A DNA stretch of 64,000 bases, taken from assembly GCF_004124315.2 (NCBI RefSeq), contig NZ_CP096889.1, positions 3,889,001-3,953,000 on the forward strand. Reading direction: 5' to 3'. Origin of the DNA: Bacillus cabrialesii. GTDB taxonomy: Bacteria; Bacillota; Bacilli; Bacillales; Bacillaceae. The notes under the pieces were generated by a model. That model was not told the origin of the DNA. It saw only the letters and a list, made by a program, of their open reading frames with translations, and did no database searches. Position numbers and translations under genes: made by a program. Of the stretch, positions 8,346 through 16,507 are shown in pieces (positions within the stretch are counted from its first letter, which is position 1; each line of letters begins with the position of its first letter).

Positions 8346-9361
8346 TAATAAGTCATAGGCTCCTTATGGCTGACGCGCTTCCGGAAGACATAATAGCTCC
8401 AGATCTGGCTGCCGATCACAAACGGCAATAGCGTTAATGCTGCAATTGACATGACTTTAAGCGAATAATCACCGGAAGAAGCGTTAGCTACTGTTAAATC
8501 GTACGCGCTTTGAAGCGAGCTGACCATTACCCGAGGGAATAAGGAAATAAAGATCATTCCTACAGTCAGCGCGAGTCCCGCGCCTGTCATCCCAAATGTC
8601 CAGCCGTCTTTTTTCTTACGGATAAATAAAGCCGCCAGCATAAAGCAGATGACAATCAAAACAACGAGCGGAATGGTAATCTCGCCGCGGCGTGTAAACA
8701 TATCTGTCTGATAGGCAGAAAGGGCCGCGAAGGCGAGAACCGTTACAAAAACAACACCCATTATGTTTTGCGCCATTTTCCGGGCGCGGTTTTGCAAATC
8801 ACCAATCGTACGCAGCGTGATAAACATTAATCCATGCTGGAAGCAAAGAAGTGTTACAGTCACACCGCCAAGTACAGAGTATACGTTTATATAATCGGCT
8901 AGATGTGCGTGAATGTTCATATCGGCATCAATCGGCATCCCGCGGAATAATGTCGTGAACAGCACACCAAGCACAAACGGAGGAATCAGACTGCCGAAGA
9001 AAACGACCCAGTCCCAAACCTTAACCCATTTCAAATGCTCAACCTTGCCGCGGAACTCAAACGCAACCCCGCGGCCCATTAACGCAAGCAGCACAATGAC
9101 AAACGGAATGTAATAACCGCTCAGCATCGTTGCATACCAGTTTGGAAACGCCGCGAAAATGGCCCCCGCACCAGTCAAAAGCCATACTTCATTCGCGTCC
9201 CAAAACGGCCCGATCGTGTTGATCAGCACTCTGCGTTCTAATTCATTATGGCCAAGAAAACGGGTCGCCATGCCGACCCCGAAATCAAAGCCTTCCAAAA
9301 AGAAGAAACCTACAAACAATACGGCAACGAGTATAAACCAAAGATCATGAAGAGATGCCAT
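8345..9361 (-). CDS. cydB: Cytochrome bd ubiquinol oxidase subunit II
   Basis: 338 residues from the ATG at 9361 (MASLHDLWFI), with AGGAGG 6 bases upstream. A longer upstream frame runs inside cydA and lacks a site. About eight to nine membrane spans are visible. The N-terminal VGFFFLEGFDFGVGM and GPFWDANEVWLLTGAGA are family hallmarks. CydB supports heme binding in CydA and completes the menaquinol oxidase used at low oxygen. The start overlaps the cydA 3' end by 17 bases. Confidence 0.95.
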   Translation of the reverse strand: MASLHDLWFILVAVLFVGFFFLEGFDFGVGMATRFLGHNELERRVLINTIGPFWDANEVWLLTGAGAIFAAFPNWYATMLSGYYIPFVIVLLALMGRGVAFEFRGKVEHLKWVKVWDWVVFFGSLIPPFVLGVLFTTLFRGMPIDADMNIHAHLADYINVYSVLGGVTVTLLCFQHGLMFITLRTIGDLQNRARKMAQNIMGVVFVTVLAFAALSAYQTDMFTRRGEITIPLVVLIVICFMLAALFIRKKKDGWTFGMTGAGLALTVGMIFISLFPRVMVSSLQSAYDLTVANASSGDYSLKVMSIAALTLLPFVIGSQIWSYYVFRKRVSHKEPMTY

Positions 9362-10751
9362 GGTATACCTCCTGACTAAATGGATCTGTTGATACAGGAA
9401 CATCATGATGATCACTATGCTCCGCACCTTTTTTAATCTCACGGATGAACAAGAAGACAAGCAGCGCGCCGAGAATCAAGTACATCACACCGAATGCGAT
9501 GATTGAGAATAACAGGGAGCCCGCTGTTACGTTAGGCGACACAGATTGAGCGGTTGTCATTAAACCCATAACCGTCCAAGGCTGACGTCCGATTTCTGTC
9601 ATAATCCAGCCCGCGGAGTTCGCAAGAAACGGGAAGGAAATTAACGCGATCATGATGCGCAAATACCATTTGCTGTTTTCAAGCTTTTTGCGGCGGTTTA
9701 ACCAAAGGCCGCCTAACGCAGCAAGAATCATGACAACACCTGCGCCAACCATGATGCGGAAGCTCCAGAATGTCGTTTTTACAGGCGGAATGTAGTCGCC
9801 TTTTCCGTATATCTTTTCGTACTCAGCCTGAAGTGTTTTCATCCCTTTGACACTTCCGCTGAATTTTTGATACGCCAAGTAGCTCAAGGCATAAGGAACT
9901 TTGATTTCATTTGAGCTTTTTTCATTTTTTGTATCGATCGTGGCAAAAGCCGTCCAAGCAGCAGGGTCACCGCTGTCTTCCCATAAGCCTTCACTGGCAG
10001 CCATTTTCATCGGCTGTGATTCCATCAAATGCTCAGCCTGCATGTGTCCGCTAAGGCCGACGCCGAGACCGGCACAAAGGCCGACGATCATTGCGAGTTT
10101 AAAAGATTGTGTAAAGAACGGCACTTCTTTTTTCTTCAATAGTTTAAAAGCACTCACTCCGGCGATAAAGAAAGCCCCGGTGGCAAGCGCACCAAAAATA
10201 ACGTGCGGGAATTCAACCCAAAGCTGAGGGTTTGTGATCAGCGCGGCAAAGTCGTTCATTTCCGCGCGGCCGTTTTTGATCGTAAAGCCGACCGGCTCCT
10301 GCATAAAGGAGTTCGCAGTTAAAATCCAGAAAGACGACATAATCGTTCCGAATGATACGAGCCAAATGCAGAGAGCGTGTATTTTTTTCGGCAGACGGTC
10401 CCAGCCGAAAATCCATAATCCGATAAAAATAGATTCCATAAAAAACGCCAATAATGCTTCAATCGCAAGCGGAGCGCCAAATACATCTCCGACAAAACGG
10501 GAGTAATCAGACCAGTTCAATCCAAACTGGAATTCTTGCAAAATCCCCGTTACAACACCGACTGCGAAATTTATTAAGAATAAGTGCCCCCAAAACTTTG
10601 CCATTTTGAGGTACAGCTCATTTTTCTTCACAAGATAAAGAGTCTCCATCAACGCAACCATAAACACAAGCCCGATAGACATCGGCACAAACAAGAAGTG
10701 AAACAACGTTGTTGATGCAAATTGTATGCGGGCTAATACCAATTCACTCAT
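9345..10751 (-). CDS. cydA: Cytochrome bd ubiquinol oxidase subunit I
   Basis: 468 residues from the ATG at 10751 (MSELVLARIQ) behind GGAGGA; the longer frame upstream has no site. Seen: an N-terminal His in the RIQFASTTLFHFLF segment (heme b595 ligand in the family), GILQEFQFGLNWSDYSRFVG, and GRQPWTVMGLMTT near the C-terminus. The quinol (Q) loop is short, as usual in Firmicutes. It is a membrane terminal oxidase that reduces O2 with menaquinol at low oxygen tension. First gene of cydABCD, with a long leader containing a Rex operator, so it should be expressed when NADH is high. Confidence 0.96.
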   Translation of the reverse strand: MSELVLARIQFASTTLFHFLFVPMSIGLVFMVALMETLYLVKKNELYLKMAKFWGHLFLINFAVGVVTGILQEFQFGLNWSDYSRFVGDVFGAPLAIEALLAFFMESIFIGLWIFGWDRLPKKIHALCIWLVSFGTIMSSFWILTANSFMQEPVGFTIKNGRAEMNDFAALITNPQLWVEFPHVIFGALATGAFFIAGVSAFKLLKKKEVPFFTQSFKLAMIVGLCAGLGVGLSGHMQAEHLMESQPMKMAASEGLWEDSGDPAAWTAFATIDTKNEKSSNEIKVPYALSYLAYQKFSGSVKGMKTLQAEYEKIYGKGDYIPPVKTTFWSFRIMVGAGVVMILAALGGLWLNRRKKLENSKWYLRIMIALISFPFLANSAGWIMTEIGRQPWTVMGLMTTAQSVSPNVTAGSLLFSIIAFGVMYLILGALLVFLFIREIKKGAEHSDHHDVPVSTDPFSQEVYHGISS

Positions 10752-10852
10752 GCTTTCTCCTCCATTTCCGGTTAAAACTGCATATTTGCTCATTACTTCA
10801 CAAATAGAACCGAGACTTTGATCAGTAATTCACAAAATAGACGAAAAAAATA

Positions 10853-10870
10853 TTGTTCAATATTTCACAA
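10853..10870 (-). promoter_or_regulatory. Rex operator in the cydA leader
   Basis: TTGTTCAA followed by TATTTCACAA makes an 18-bp near-palindrome matching the Rex consensus TTGTGAA-N4-TTCACAA. Further TTCACAA half-sites occur near 10796 and 10828. Known: NADH-sensing Rex represses cydABCD in B. subtilis through several sites downstream of the promoter. Confidence 0.8.
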
Positions 10871-10942
10871 ACATGTCAAAAAGTCGTTCAATATGATGCT
10901 AGATTGCCAGACTGACCAAATGACACAATTTCTAACTGGTTC

Positions 10943-10973
10943 ATATTAAGTACTTTACAACGATTTATTTCAA
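10943..10973 (-). promoter_or_regulatory. Candidate sigma-A promoter of cydABCD
   Basis: TTGAAA around 10968-10973 and TAATAT at 10943-10948 on the minus strand lie 19 bases apart. Transcription would start about 190 bases before cydA, in line with the long leader known for this operon. The spacing is loose, so this is a candidate only. Confidence 0.4.
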
Positions 10974-11290
10974 AAATAAAGTCTAAAATACCTAAAAAGC
11001 CCTGCGCTATGTGACGGATTATTGTCTATTTTGTTGCTGATTTATGACCGACTCTAGGATAAATGACCCTTTATTATCGTACATCAACATATCAATCCTT
11101 GCGAACAAAATGCTTGTCCGGCACCAGCACTCATTTCTCAGCACTCTGTCATAGACCGACTTTAGTCAGAATGCCTCTTTCTATTTGAAACGGGAAGACG
11201 AGAAAAGTTGAATAGTAAATTTTTAATATATTAATAATTTCAATTTTTTAGTATACTTAACGTAGTGAACAATTTCACTGCATCAAGAAT
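10974..11290. other. Intergenic region between cydA and cimH promoters
   Basis: No convincing open frame. The segment is AT-rich towards cimH, with a TATACT (-10 like) about 50 bases before the cimH start and weak -35 candidates. I see no further Rex or cre site. Confidence 0.5.
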
Positions 11291-11305
11291 AGGGGAGGTT
11301 TTTCA

Positions 11306-12658
11306 ATGGGAGAGCTTCAAACACAATTGCAATTGCAAACGGATACAATTCACGAAGGGGTTCGAAAAGAGAATTGGTTTGCGAGAGCCATGAATATAAA
11401 AGTAGGCATCATACCGCTTCCTGTGTATGCCTTGCTGTTTATATTAATCACTGTTTTTGTTATGCATCACGATGTAAAAAGTGACATCTTGACATCGATT
11501 GCCGTCATGGCGTTTTTCGGGTTTACCTTTGCCCAAATCGGAAAATCGATACCGATTGTTCGTTCTATCGGAGGCCCGGCGATCCTAGCTACTTTTATTC
11601 CGTCCGCTGTTGTCTACTATCACCTGCTGCCTAATGATATCGTCAAATCCACCACAGAATTTACAGAAAACTCAAACTTCCTATACTTATTTATCGCCGG
11701 GATTGTCGTCGGAAGCATCCTCGGCATGAAAAGAGAAACACTCGTAAAAGCATTTATGAAAATCTTCATTCCGCTTATTGTCGGTTCTGCCGCGGCTGCT
11801 ATTGTCGGACTGGCTGTCGGCACATTGCTCGGGATCGGATTTCAGCATACATTGCTGTATATCGTCATTCCTATCATGGCCGGAGGAGTCGGAGAAGGCG
11901 CTATCCCGCTGTCCATCGGTTATTCTGACATTATGCCCATGTCTCAAGGGGAAGCGTTTGCACTTGTTCTGCCATCGATCATGCTGGGCAGCCTGTGCGC
12001 GATTATTCTAGCTGGCTTGCTGAATAGAATCGGGAAGAAAAAACCGGAATGGACAGGCAACGGCAAAGTGGACCGGTCTGAAGATATGTCACCTGCGCTG
12101 GAGGAATCACAAAACGGCCAGCAAATGTTCAACCTTTCCTTATTTGCTTCAGGCGGAATTCTTGCTGTCTCCTTATATTTAGTCGGCATGCTCGCACACG
12201 ACTTTTTCGGATTTCCGGCACCTGTTGCCATGCTGTTACTGGCTGTTCTGATTAAGCTGTTCAGATTGGCGCCTTCCTCAATTGAAAATGGTGCGTTTGG
12301 GGTGTCCCGCTTCTTTTCAACAGCTGTGACCTACCCGCTGCTCTTTGCGATCGGGGTGTCCATGACGCCGTGGGACAAGCTTATCGCCGCCTTTAACCTC
12401 AGCAATATCATTACGATTCTGTCTGTCGTTGTGACCATGATGGCCGTCGGCTTTTTCACCGGAAAATGGCTGAACATGTATCCGATTGAAACCGCCATTA
12501 TCAATGCGTGCCATTCAGGGCAAGGGGGCACTGGGGACGTCGCCATTTTAAGCGCCGCAGAAAGGCTTGAACTGATGCCGTTCGCCCAAGTCTCTACCCG
12601 CATCGGGGGAGCGATTACGGTGTCCTTAACCTTATTGCTGCTGCACCAATTTTATTGA
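11306..12658 (+). CDS. cimH: CimH, citrate/malate:H+ symporter (2HCT family)
   Basis: 450-residue inner-membrane carrier of the 2-hydroxycarboxylate transporter family. It shows two halves of about five spans, each with a re-entrant loop. The first holds the GGVGEGAIPLS motif near 196-206, the second CHSGQGGTGDVAI near 407-419; these GGxG motifs are diagnostic. Known: B. subtilis CimH (YxkJ) takes up malate and citrate with protons. ATG follows AGGGGAGGT by 8 bases. Monocistronic, with its own terminator, and divergent from the cyd operon. Confidence 0.93.
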   Translation: MGELQTQLQLQTDTIHEGVRKENWFARAMNIKVGIIPLPVYALLFILITVFVMHHDVKSDILTSIAVMAFFGFTFAQIGKSIPIVRSIGGPAILATFIPSAVVYYHLLPNDIVKSTTEFTENSNFLYLFIAGIVVGSILGMKRETLVKAFMKIFIPLIVGSAAAAIVGLAVGTLLGIGFQHTLLYIVIPIMAGGVGEGAIPLSIGYSDIMPMSQGEAFALVLPSIMLGSLCAIILAGLLNRIGKKKPEWTGNGKVDRSEDMSPALEESQNGQQMFNLSLFASGGILAVSLYLVGMLAHDFFGFPAPVAMLLLAVLIKLFRLAPSSIENGAFGVSRFFSTAVTYPLLFAIGVSMTPWDKLIAAFNLSNIITILSVVVTMMAVGFFTGKWLNMYPIETAIINACHSGQGGTGDVAILSAAERLELMPFAQVSTRIGGAITVSLTLLLLHQFY

Positions 12659-12668
12659 TACACCTCGG

Positions 12669-12706
12669 AGCAAGTTCTTCGTAAAGCGAAAGAGCTTGCT
12701 TTTTTG
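12669..12706 (+). terminator. Terminator of cimH
   Basis: AGCAAGTTCTTCG pairs with CGAAAGAGCTTGCT with one bulge, followed by a run of T. Confidence 0.85.
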
Positions 12707-12780
12707 CATGTCCATGTTTTGGCAAGTTCCCATCCCATGCTATAGTAATAGTTGGAAATACTAGATAGAAAGGACTCGGC

Positions 12781-14469
12781 ATGCCTATGGGAACAGATCT
12801 ATTTCTCTTTGTGATTCTCGGGCTGGGACTTTACTTTATATCAGCCCTGGCAGCAAAACTCATTCCGGCCGCAGATTTCTGGATTGATATCGTTCTTTGG
12901 GTTGGCGCTGCCGTTTATATCTTCTCTCATCAATCATTCATGGATGGCATTGTCTCGATCGCGACAATGTTCTACTGCTATTGGACCGCAATGGATCTCA
13001 CTGTCTCTGAGCGCGCGGAAAAACCATCGGGACACTGGCAGGAAGTCGAGCTTGCCAGAAACAAAACACGTCTCCTGTCAGACATCACGTTAACCGCCGT
13101 TGTGTTTGCGGGCGCCATCATTTTTTTCATCTATGGCCCTGACCCAAGCGCCCTTAAGTATGTGATCCTTTTCGGTATGATCTCCGGCGGAGGGGCATTG
13201 GTGAAACGAATACTGAATGTTTTCAGTGTAACCGTTTTGTATTCAGCACCCTTAGAAAAATTGCACATCAGCTCACGTTATGAAACCCGCACATACCCGC
13301 TTTCCGATTTGAAAGACATTCAGCTTGAATCAACAGCTGATCTCTTAAAGCTCCATCCGCTTCTGACGATGTATTCATCCCGTTTAGATCTGACAACAAG
13401 CTTTCAGCAAGTCATCAAACTGTCTCTTCCCGGCGAAACATTGTTTCTGACGGTGAAAGAACCCCAAAGATGGAAAGCGCTCCTCCGGGAGTACACAAAT
13501 GCAGAAATCAAAGTGGACACTGTGGTTTCTGTTTTGCCGCTTTATCATAGAAAAAATGTGAAGCGGCTGCTTGGGAAGCTTTATTTTGCCGTCAGCGTAA
13601 AAGGCGTATCAGCTTACGCCCTATTGGTGCTTGCGTTATACGCATTACATGCCTCCCCGTGGATCATGGGCGGTGCCGTGATGCTGTACTGGGTATTCAA
13701 CATGTATCTGTCAGACCGTGTTTTGCGGGCGGCAATGGACGCCAAGCCTTGTCAGCATCAGGATGTACAGGCAGCGGCCGACAAGATTTTCCGCAAGGCC
13801 GGCATTTCCCATGTCCGCATATACGAAACGGAGAGTGATGATTACAACGGAATGGCAGTCGGCATGAATGTCGGAAGGTCAATGGTCATTCTGACAAGCG
13901 CCACACTACCTCTGCCGCTGCGTGTCATCGAAGGCATTCTGGCCCATGAGGCGATTCATATTAAAAAGCGTGACGTTCTGTCTTCACAGCTTTTGCGTTT
14001 TCTATATCTTGGAGCCGTCGTGGGGATCATCCTCTTAATTGAACAGCAAATAACCCGCCCCGAGGCTCACAAAATCGCGCTTTGGGCTTTCATCATGGCA
14101 ACGATCCTCCTGTTTCAGCTCTATCAATCCTTTTGTTCGCAATGGATGGAGGTGCGCGCCGACAACCTTGGCGCAGCACTGCTGGAAGGCGGGCACAAAC
14201 AAATGGCCGAAGCCTTAAGGATCTTGGCGGTTAGGCAGGATGAGGATATACAGAAGCAAAGTGCTTACAGCTCTGAGGCAGATGCGGATGAGATTCAGAT
14301 TGACTCTCTCACCCGCGATAAAAGCTGGCTTTTCAGATTAATCGATTTTCAGTTCGCTCCTCATCCCCCTATGTACTGGCGTGTCAGCACTTTATTGTCA
14401 AACAAAGGACAAGGGGTGCTGAAGCGCTGGCTCAGAGACCGGCTGAAAGAGTCAATCTCTTTGAAATGA
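12781..14469 (+). CDS. yxkI: YxkI, membrane-bound M48-type zinc metalloprotease
   Basis: 562 residues. Hydrophobic spans lie at about 5-24, 30-50, 100-150 and 270-315. A peptidase M48 domain follows with the zinc-binding HEAIH at 389-393 (AHEAIHIKKRDVL), two further membrane helices, and WMEVRADNLGA carrying the likely third zinc ligand. The architecture resembles HtpX-type quality-control proteases, but the N-terminal half is longer. The start ATG at 12781 follows GAAAGGA; a second ATG two codons on is possible. The substrate is unknown. A sigma-W promoter for the next gene begins within its last codons. Confidence 0.85.
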   Translation: MPMGTDLFLFVILGLGLYFISALAAKLIPAADFWIDIVLWVGAAVYIFSHQSFMDGIVSIATMFYCYWTAMDLTVSERAEKPSGHWQEVELARNKTRLLSDITLTAVVFAGAIIFFIYGPDPSALKYVILFGMISGGGALVKRILNVFSVTVLYSAPLEKLHISSRYETRTYPLSDLKDIQLESTADLLKLHPLLTMYSSRLDLTTSFQQVIKLSLPGETLFLTVKEPQRWKALLREYTNAEIKVDTVVSVLPLYHRKNVKRLLGKLYFAVSVKGVSAYALLVLALYALHASPWIMGGAVMLYWVFNMYLSDRVLRAAMDAKPCQHQDVQAAADKIFRKAGISHVRIYETESDDYNGMAVGMNVGRSMVILTSATLPLPLRVIEGILAHEAIHIKKRDVLSSQLLRFLYLGAVVGIILLIEQQITRPEAHKIALWAFIMATILLFQLYQSFCSQWMEVRADNLGAALLEGGHKQMAEALRILAVRQDEDIQKQSAYSSEADADEIQIDSLTRDKSWLFRLIDFQFAPHPPMYWRVSTLLSNKGQGVLKRWLRDRLKESISLK

Positions 14470-14494
14470 AACCGATCAGCGTTTTACCCGTATA
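14467..14494 (+). promoter_or_regulatory. Sigma-W promoter of yxzE
   Basis: TGAAAC (14467-14472), 16 bases, then CGTATA (14489-14494). This is the exact sigma-W consensus and overlaps the yxkI stop codon, 32 bases before yxzE. Known: yxzE belongs to the sigma-W regulon as I recall it. Confidence 0.9.
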
Positions 14495-14526
14495 ACAGAT
14501 ATGGTGAAAAAAGGGAGTGATGAGAA

Positions 14527-14721
14527 GTGATTGTGATCATCTTATTGATTATAGCTATTATTGTTTTTCTTTCAGTCATTCAGCCGCAGCCCTCGGAAAA
14601 TAAAAGCCGCCAGCAGGCGGACAGCGGTTTCTTCGGTTATTCAGATCATAGCTCGCACCATGATGGATGCGGCAGTGACGGAGGTTTCAGCGATTCCGGC
14701 TGTGGCGGCGGAGGCGATTGA
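14527..14721 (+). CDS. yxzE: YxzE, small membrane-anchored Gly/Cys-rich protein
   Basis: 64 residues from a GTG at 14527 with AGGGAGTG upstream. Residues 1-19 are a hydrophobic helix. The tail is polar and ends in the repetitive HDGCGSDGGFSDSGCGGGGD. The Gly/Ser/Cys-rich end resembles small secreted or bacteriocin-like peptides, but no function is established. Controlled by a consensus sigma-W promoter, so it should respond to cell-envelope stress and may have a role in antimicrobial resistance or production (inference). The stop codon lies in the loop of its terminator. Confidence 0.85.
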   Translation: MIVIILLIIAIIVFLSVIQPQPSENKSRQQADSGFFGYSDHSSHHDGCGSDGGFSDSGCGGGGD

Positions 14722-14736
14722 GCGCCTCCTTTTTTA
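14710..14736 (+). terminator. Terminator of yxzE
   Basis: GGAGGCG-ATTGA-GCGCCTCC followed by TTTTTT, overlapping the yxzE stop codon. It abuts the end of the convergent yxkH. Confidence 0.88.
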
Positions 14737-15573
14737 TTTCATCGACTCGATGTACGTGCCGAAAGACGCGCCTGACATGCCCGGCGACACGCGCACGCGA
14801 TGAAGAGCATACATTCCCTGGTCCCTCGATGCCGCGCCCGGTTCTGTCGTCACGCCCATTTGATAGCCCGTTTCTTTAGCGGCCTTCAGCGTCTCTTCAT
14901 TGTAGCGTCCTACCGGATAGCTGATGATAGAGGTTTGCTGATGAAACATGCCATCAAACAGCTTTTTCGAATCAGCCATCTCACTGTGCTGCTGTTCAGG
15001 CGTTAACCCGTTCAGCTCAAGGTGGTCAATCGTATGGCTTTCAATCGATATGCCGTGCTGTGCCATTTCTTTCATTTGGTCCTCTGTCAGATGATGCTTA
15101 TGTCCGATCGATTTGCCGATCATAAAAATCGTCGCCTTCATCCCGTACTTTTTCAGCACCGGATACGCGTCTTGATAATTGTCGGTGTATCCGTCATCAA
15201 ACGTGATCAATACGCATTTCTCACTCGGCTTTTTATCCTGTGTCAGCATAAGATACGCCTCTTTTGGCGTTAATGTCTGATAGCCGTTATCGTGCAGCCA
15301 CTTCATATGCGCTTCGAACTCTTCCTTTGGGACACGGAGGCTGTTTCCAGAGGAAATGCTGTGGTACATCAAAATCGGCAGCTTTGCCGGTTTCTCTGTT
15401 TTGATCCATGCGGATGTATCGTCTTCTTTCTTCTGAACATGTATTGTCTTTTGTTCCGGTTTCTTTTGTTCCGCTTTCGGCATCTGCTGCTCCGCGTTCG
15501 CCTCTTTATCAGCGCATGCCGCGAGAGCCAAGCAGCTTCCCAAAAGAAAAATGCTTAGGATAAAACGTTTCAT
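14734..15573 (-). CDS. yxkH: YxkH, lipoprotein polysaccharide deacetylase
   Basis: 279 residues. A lipoprotein signal with lipobox LAAC places the acylated Cys at 20. A Lys/Glu/Gln-rich linker (21-60) follows, then a NodB-type polysaccharide deacetylase domain (about 64-275). Catalytic motifs are TFDDGY at 124-129 (Asp base and metal ligand) and SHTIDH at 179-184 (metal-binding histidines). It would act at the outer membrane face on a wall or extracellular polysaccharide; the substrate cannot be told from sequence. Convergent with yxzE. Confidence 0.88.
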   Translation of the reverse strand: MKRFILSIFLLGSCLALAACADKEANAEQQMPKAEQKKPEQKTIHVQKKEDDTSAWIKTEKPAKLPILMYHSISSGNSLRVPKEEFEAHMKWLHDNGYQTLTPKEAYLMLTQDKKPSEKCVLITFDDGYTDNYQDAYPVLKKYGMKATIFMIGKSIGHKHHLTEDQMKEMAQHGISIESHTIDHLELNGLTPEQQHSEMADSKKLFDGMFHQQTSIISYPVGRYNEETLKAAKETGYQMGVTTEPGAASRDQGMYALHRVRVSPGMSGASFGTYIESMK

Positions 15574-15639
15574 CGGTTCCCTGCTTTCTGTCTATTTCTT
15601 CCTCCTTTTTCATCGGTTTGTTTCTGAGATTTTCAATAG

Positions 15640-15669
15640 CAAAAAACCGGACATGAAATCATGGCCGGC
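15640..15669 (-). terminator. Terminator of the ZIP-like transporter gene
   Basis: On the minus strand CCGGCCATG-ATTT-CATGTCCGG followed by TTTTTT. Its sequence is nearly the same as the msmX terminator at 16469-16505. Confidence 0.85.
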
Positions 15670-15675
15670 TCACAT

Positions 15676-16404
15676 TTAAGAAAACTGATTCAAAATCAGC
15701 GAGGTTAACAGGCCAAGTGCAGCGATTAAGCCTGTCATCGGACCGCTGTCTTCATACGCCTCAGGCATCATCGTTGAAGCAATCATCGCAATGATGCCCC
15801 CGCCCGCAAACGCTGCGATCGCTGCCATCGCTTCTTCAGAAGCACCGTCGAGAAAGAAAAATCCTGACCATGATGCGAGAATTGAAATCACGAGCACCGC
15901 GGCCCAAAGCAGCAGAATTTTCGTTCTTGAGTACCCGCTGTTTTTCATTCCAGCTGTACTGGAAAGCCCTTCAGGTATGTTGCTGATAAAAATCGCAATC
16001 ACCAAAAGGAAGCTGACCGATTGTTCTTCGAGAAGGCTGGCGCCAATCATGATTGATTCCGGAACAGCGTCCATGATGGTGCCGATAAAAATAGCGATCC
16101 CTCCTCCGCTGGCGGCTGCTTGTCCCGATCTCTTTCTTTGTGAAGCGCCTCTTTTGGAAACTGCGTAATCAAACACCGTAAAAACGACTGCCCCTGCAAT
16201 AAATCCCGCGCCCGTAGACACGATTCCGCCTTCCGCCACTGCGTCACCAAGAAGCTCGTAAGCGGCCGCGCCAATTAATACGCCTGTGCCAAAAGCCATA
16301 ATATAGCCGATCATCTGTTTGCGAATCGGAAGAAACATGGACGCCAGCGCGCCCAGCAAAACAGCAGAGCCTGAGATCCCGCCCCACATTGCCGCATGCC
16401 ACAT
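15676..16404 (-). CDS. ZIP-family metal transporter-like protein
   Basis: 242 residues from the ATG at 16404 with AAGGAGAG upstream; an in-frame start 27 bases earlier overlaps that site. Eight hydrophobic segments are visible. Segments four and five carry MDAVPESIMIGASL and ISNIPEGLSS, matching the x-P-E-x pairs of ZIP transporters. The histidines usual before Pro (HNxPEG) are replaced by Ala-Val and Ser-Asn, so metal choice may differ from classical zinc importers. Function is assigned by fold only. It sits between yxkH and msmX with its own terminator; I do not recall a symbol for it. Confidence 0.8.
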   Translation of the reverse strand: MWHAAMWGGISGSAVLLGALASMFLPIRKQMIGYIMAFGTGVLIGAAAYELLGDAVAEGGIVSTGAGFIAGAVVFTVFDYAVSKRGASQRKRSGQAAASGGGIAIFIGTIMDAVPESIMIGASLLEEQSVSFLLVIAIFISNIPEGLSSTAGMKNSGYSRTKILLLWAAVLVISILASWSGFFFLDGASEEAMAAIAAFAGGGIIAMIASTMMPEAYEDSGPMTGLIAALGLLTSLILNQFS

Positions 16405-16468
16405 CTCTATCTCTCCTTTCTTACCAACCACTACCCGCTGCGTTTTTTTCTGTAAACCTTAGTGAGAA

Positions 16469-16505
16469 CACAAAAAACCGGACATGTCTCCATGTCCGGT
16501 TTTGA
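16469..16505 (-). terminator. Terminator of msmX
   Basis: ACCGGACATG-TCTC-CATGTCCGGT, perfect 10-bp stem with T-runs on both sides, directly after the msmX stop on the minus strand. Confidence 0.88.
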
Positions 16506-16507
16506 AC

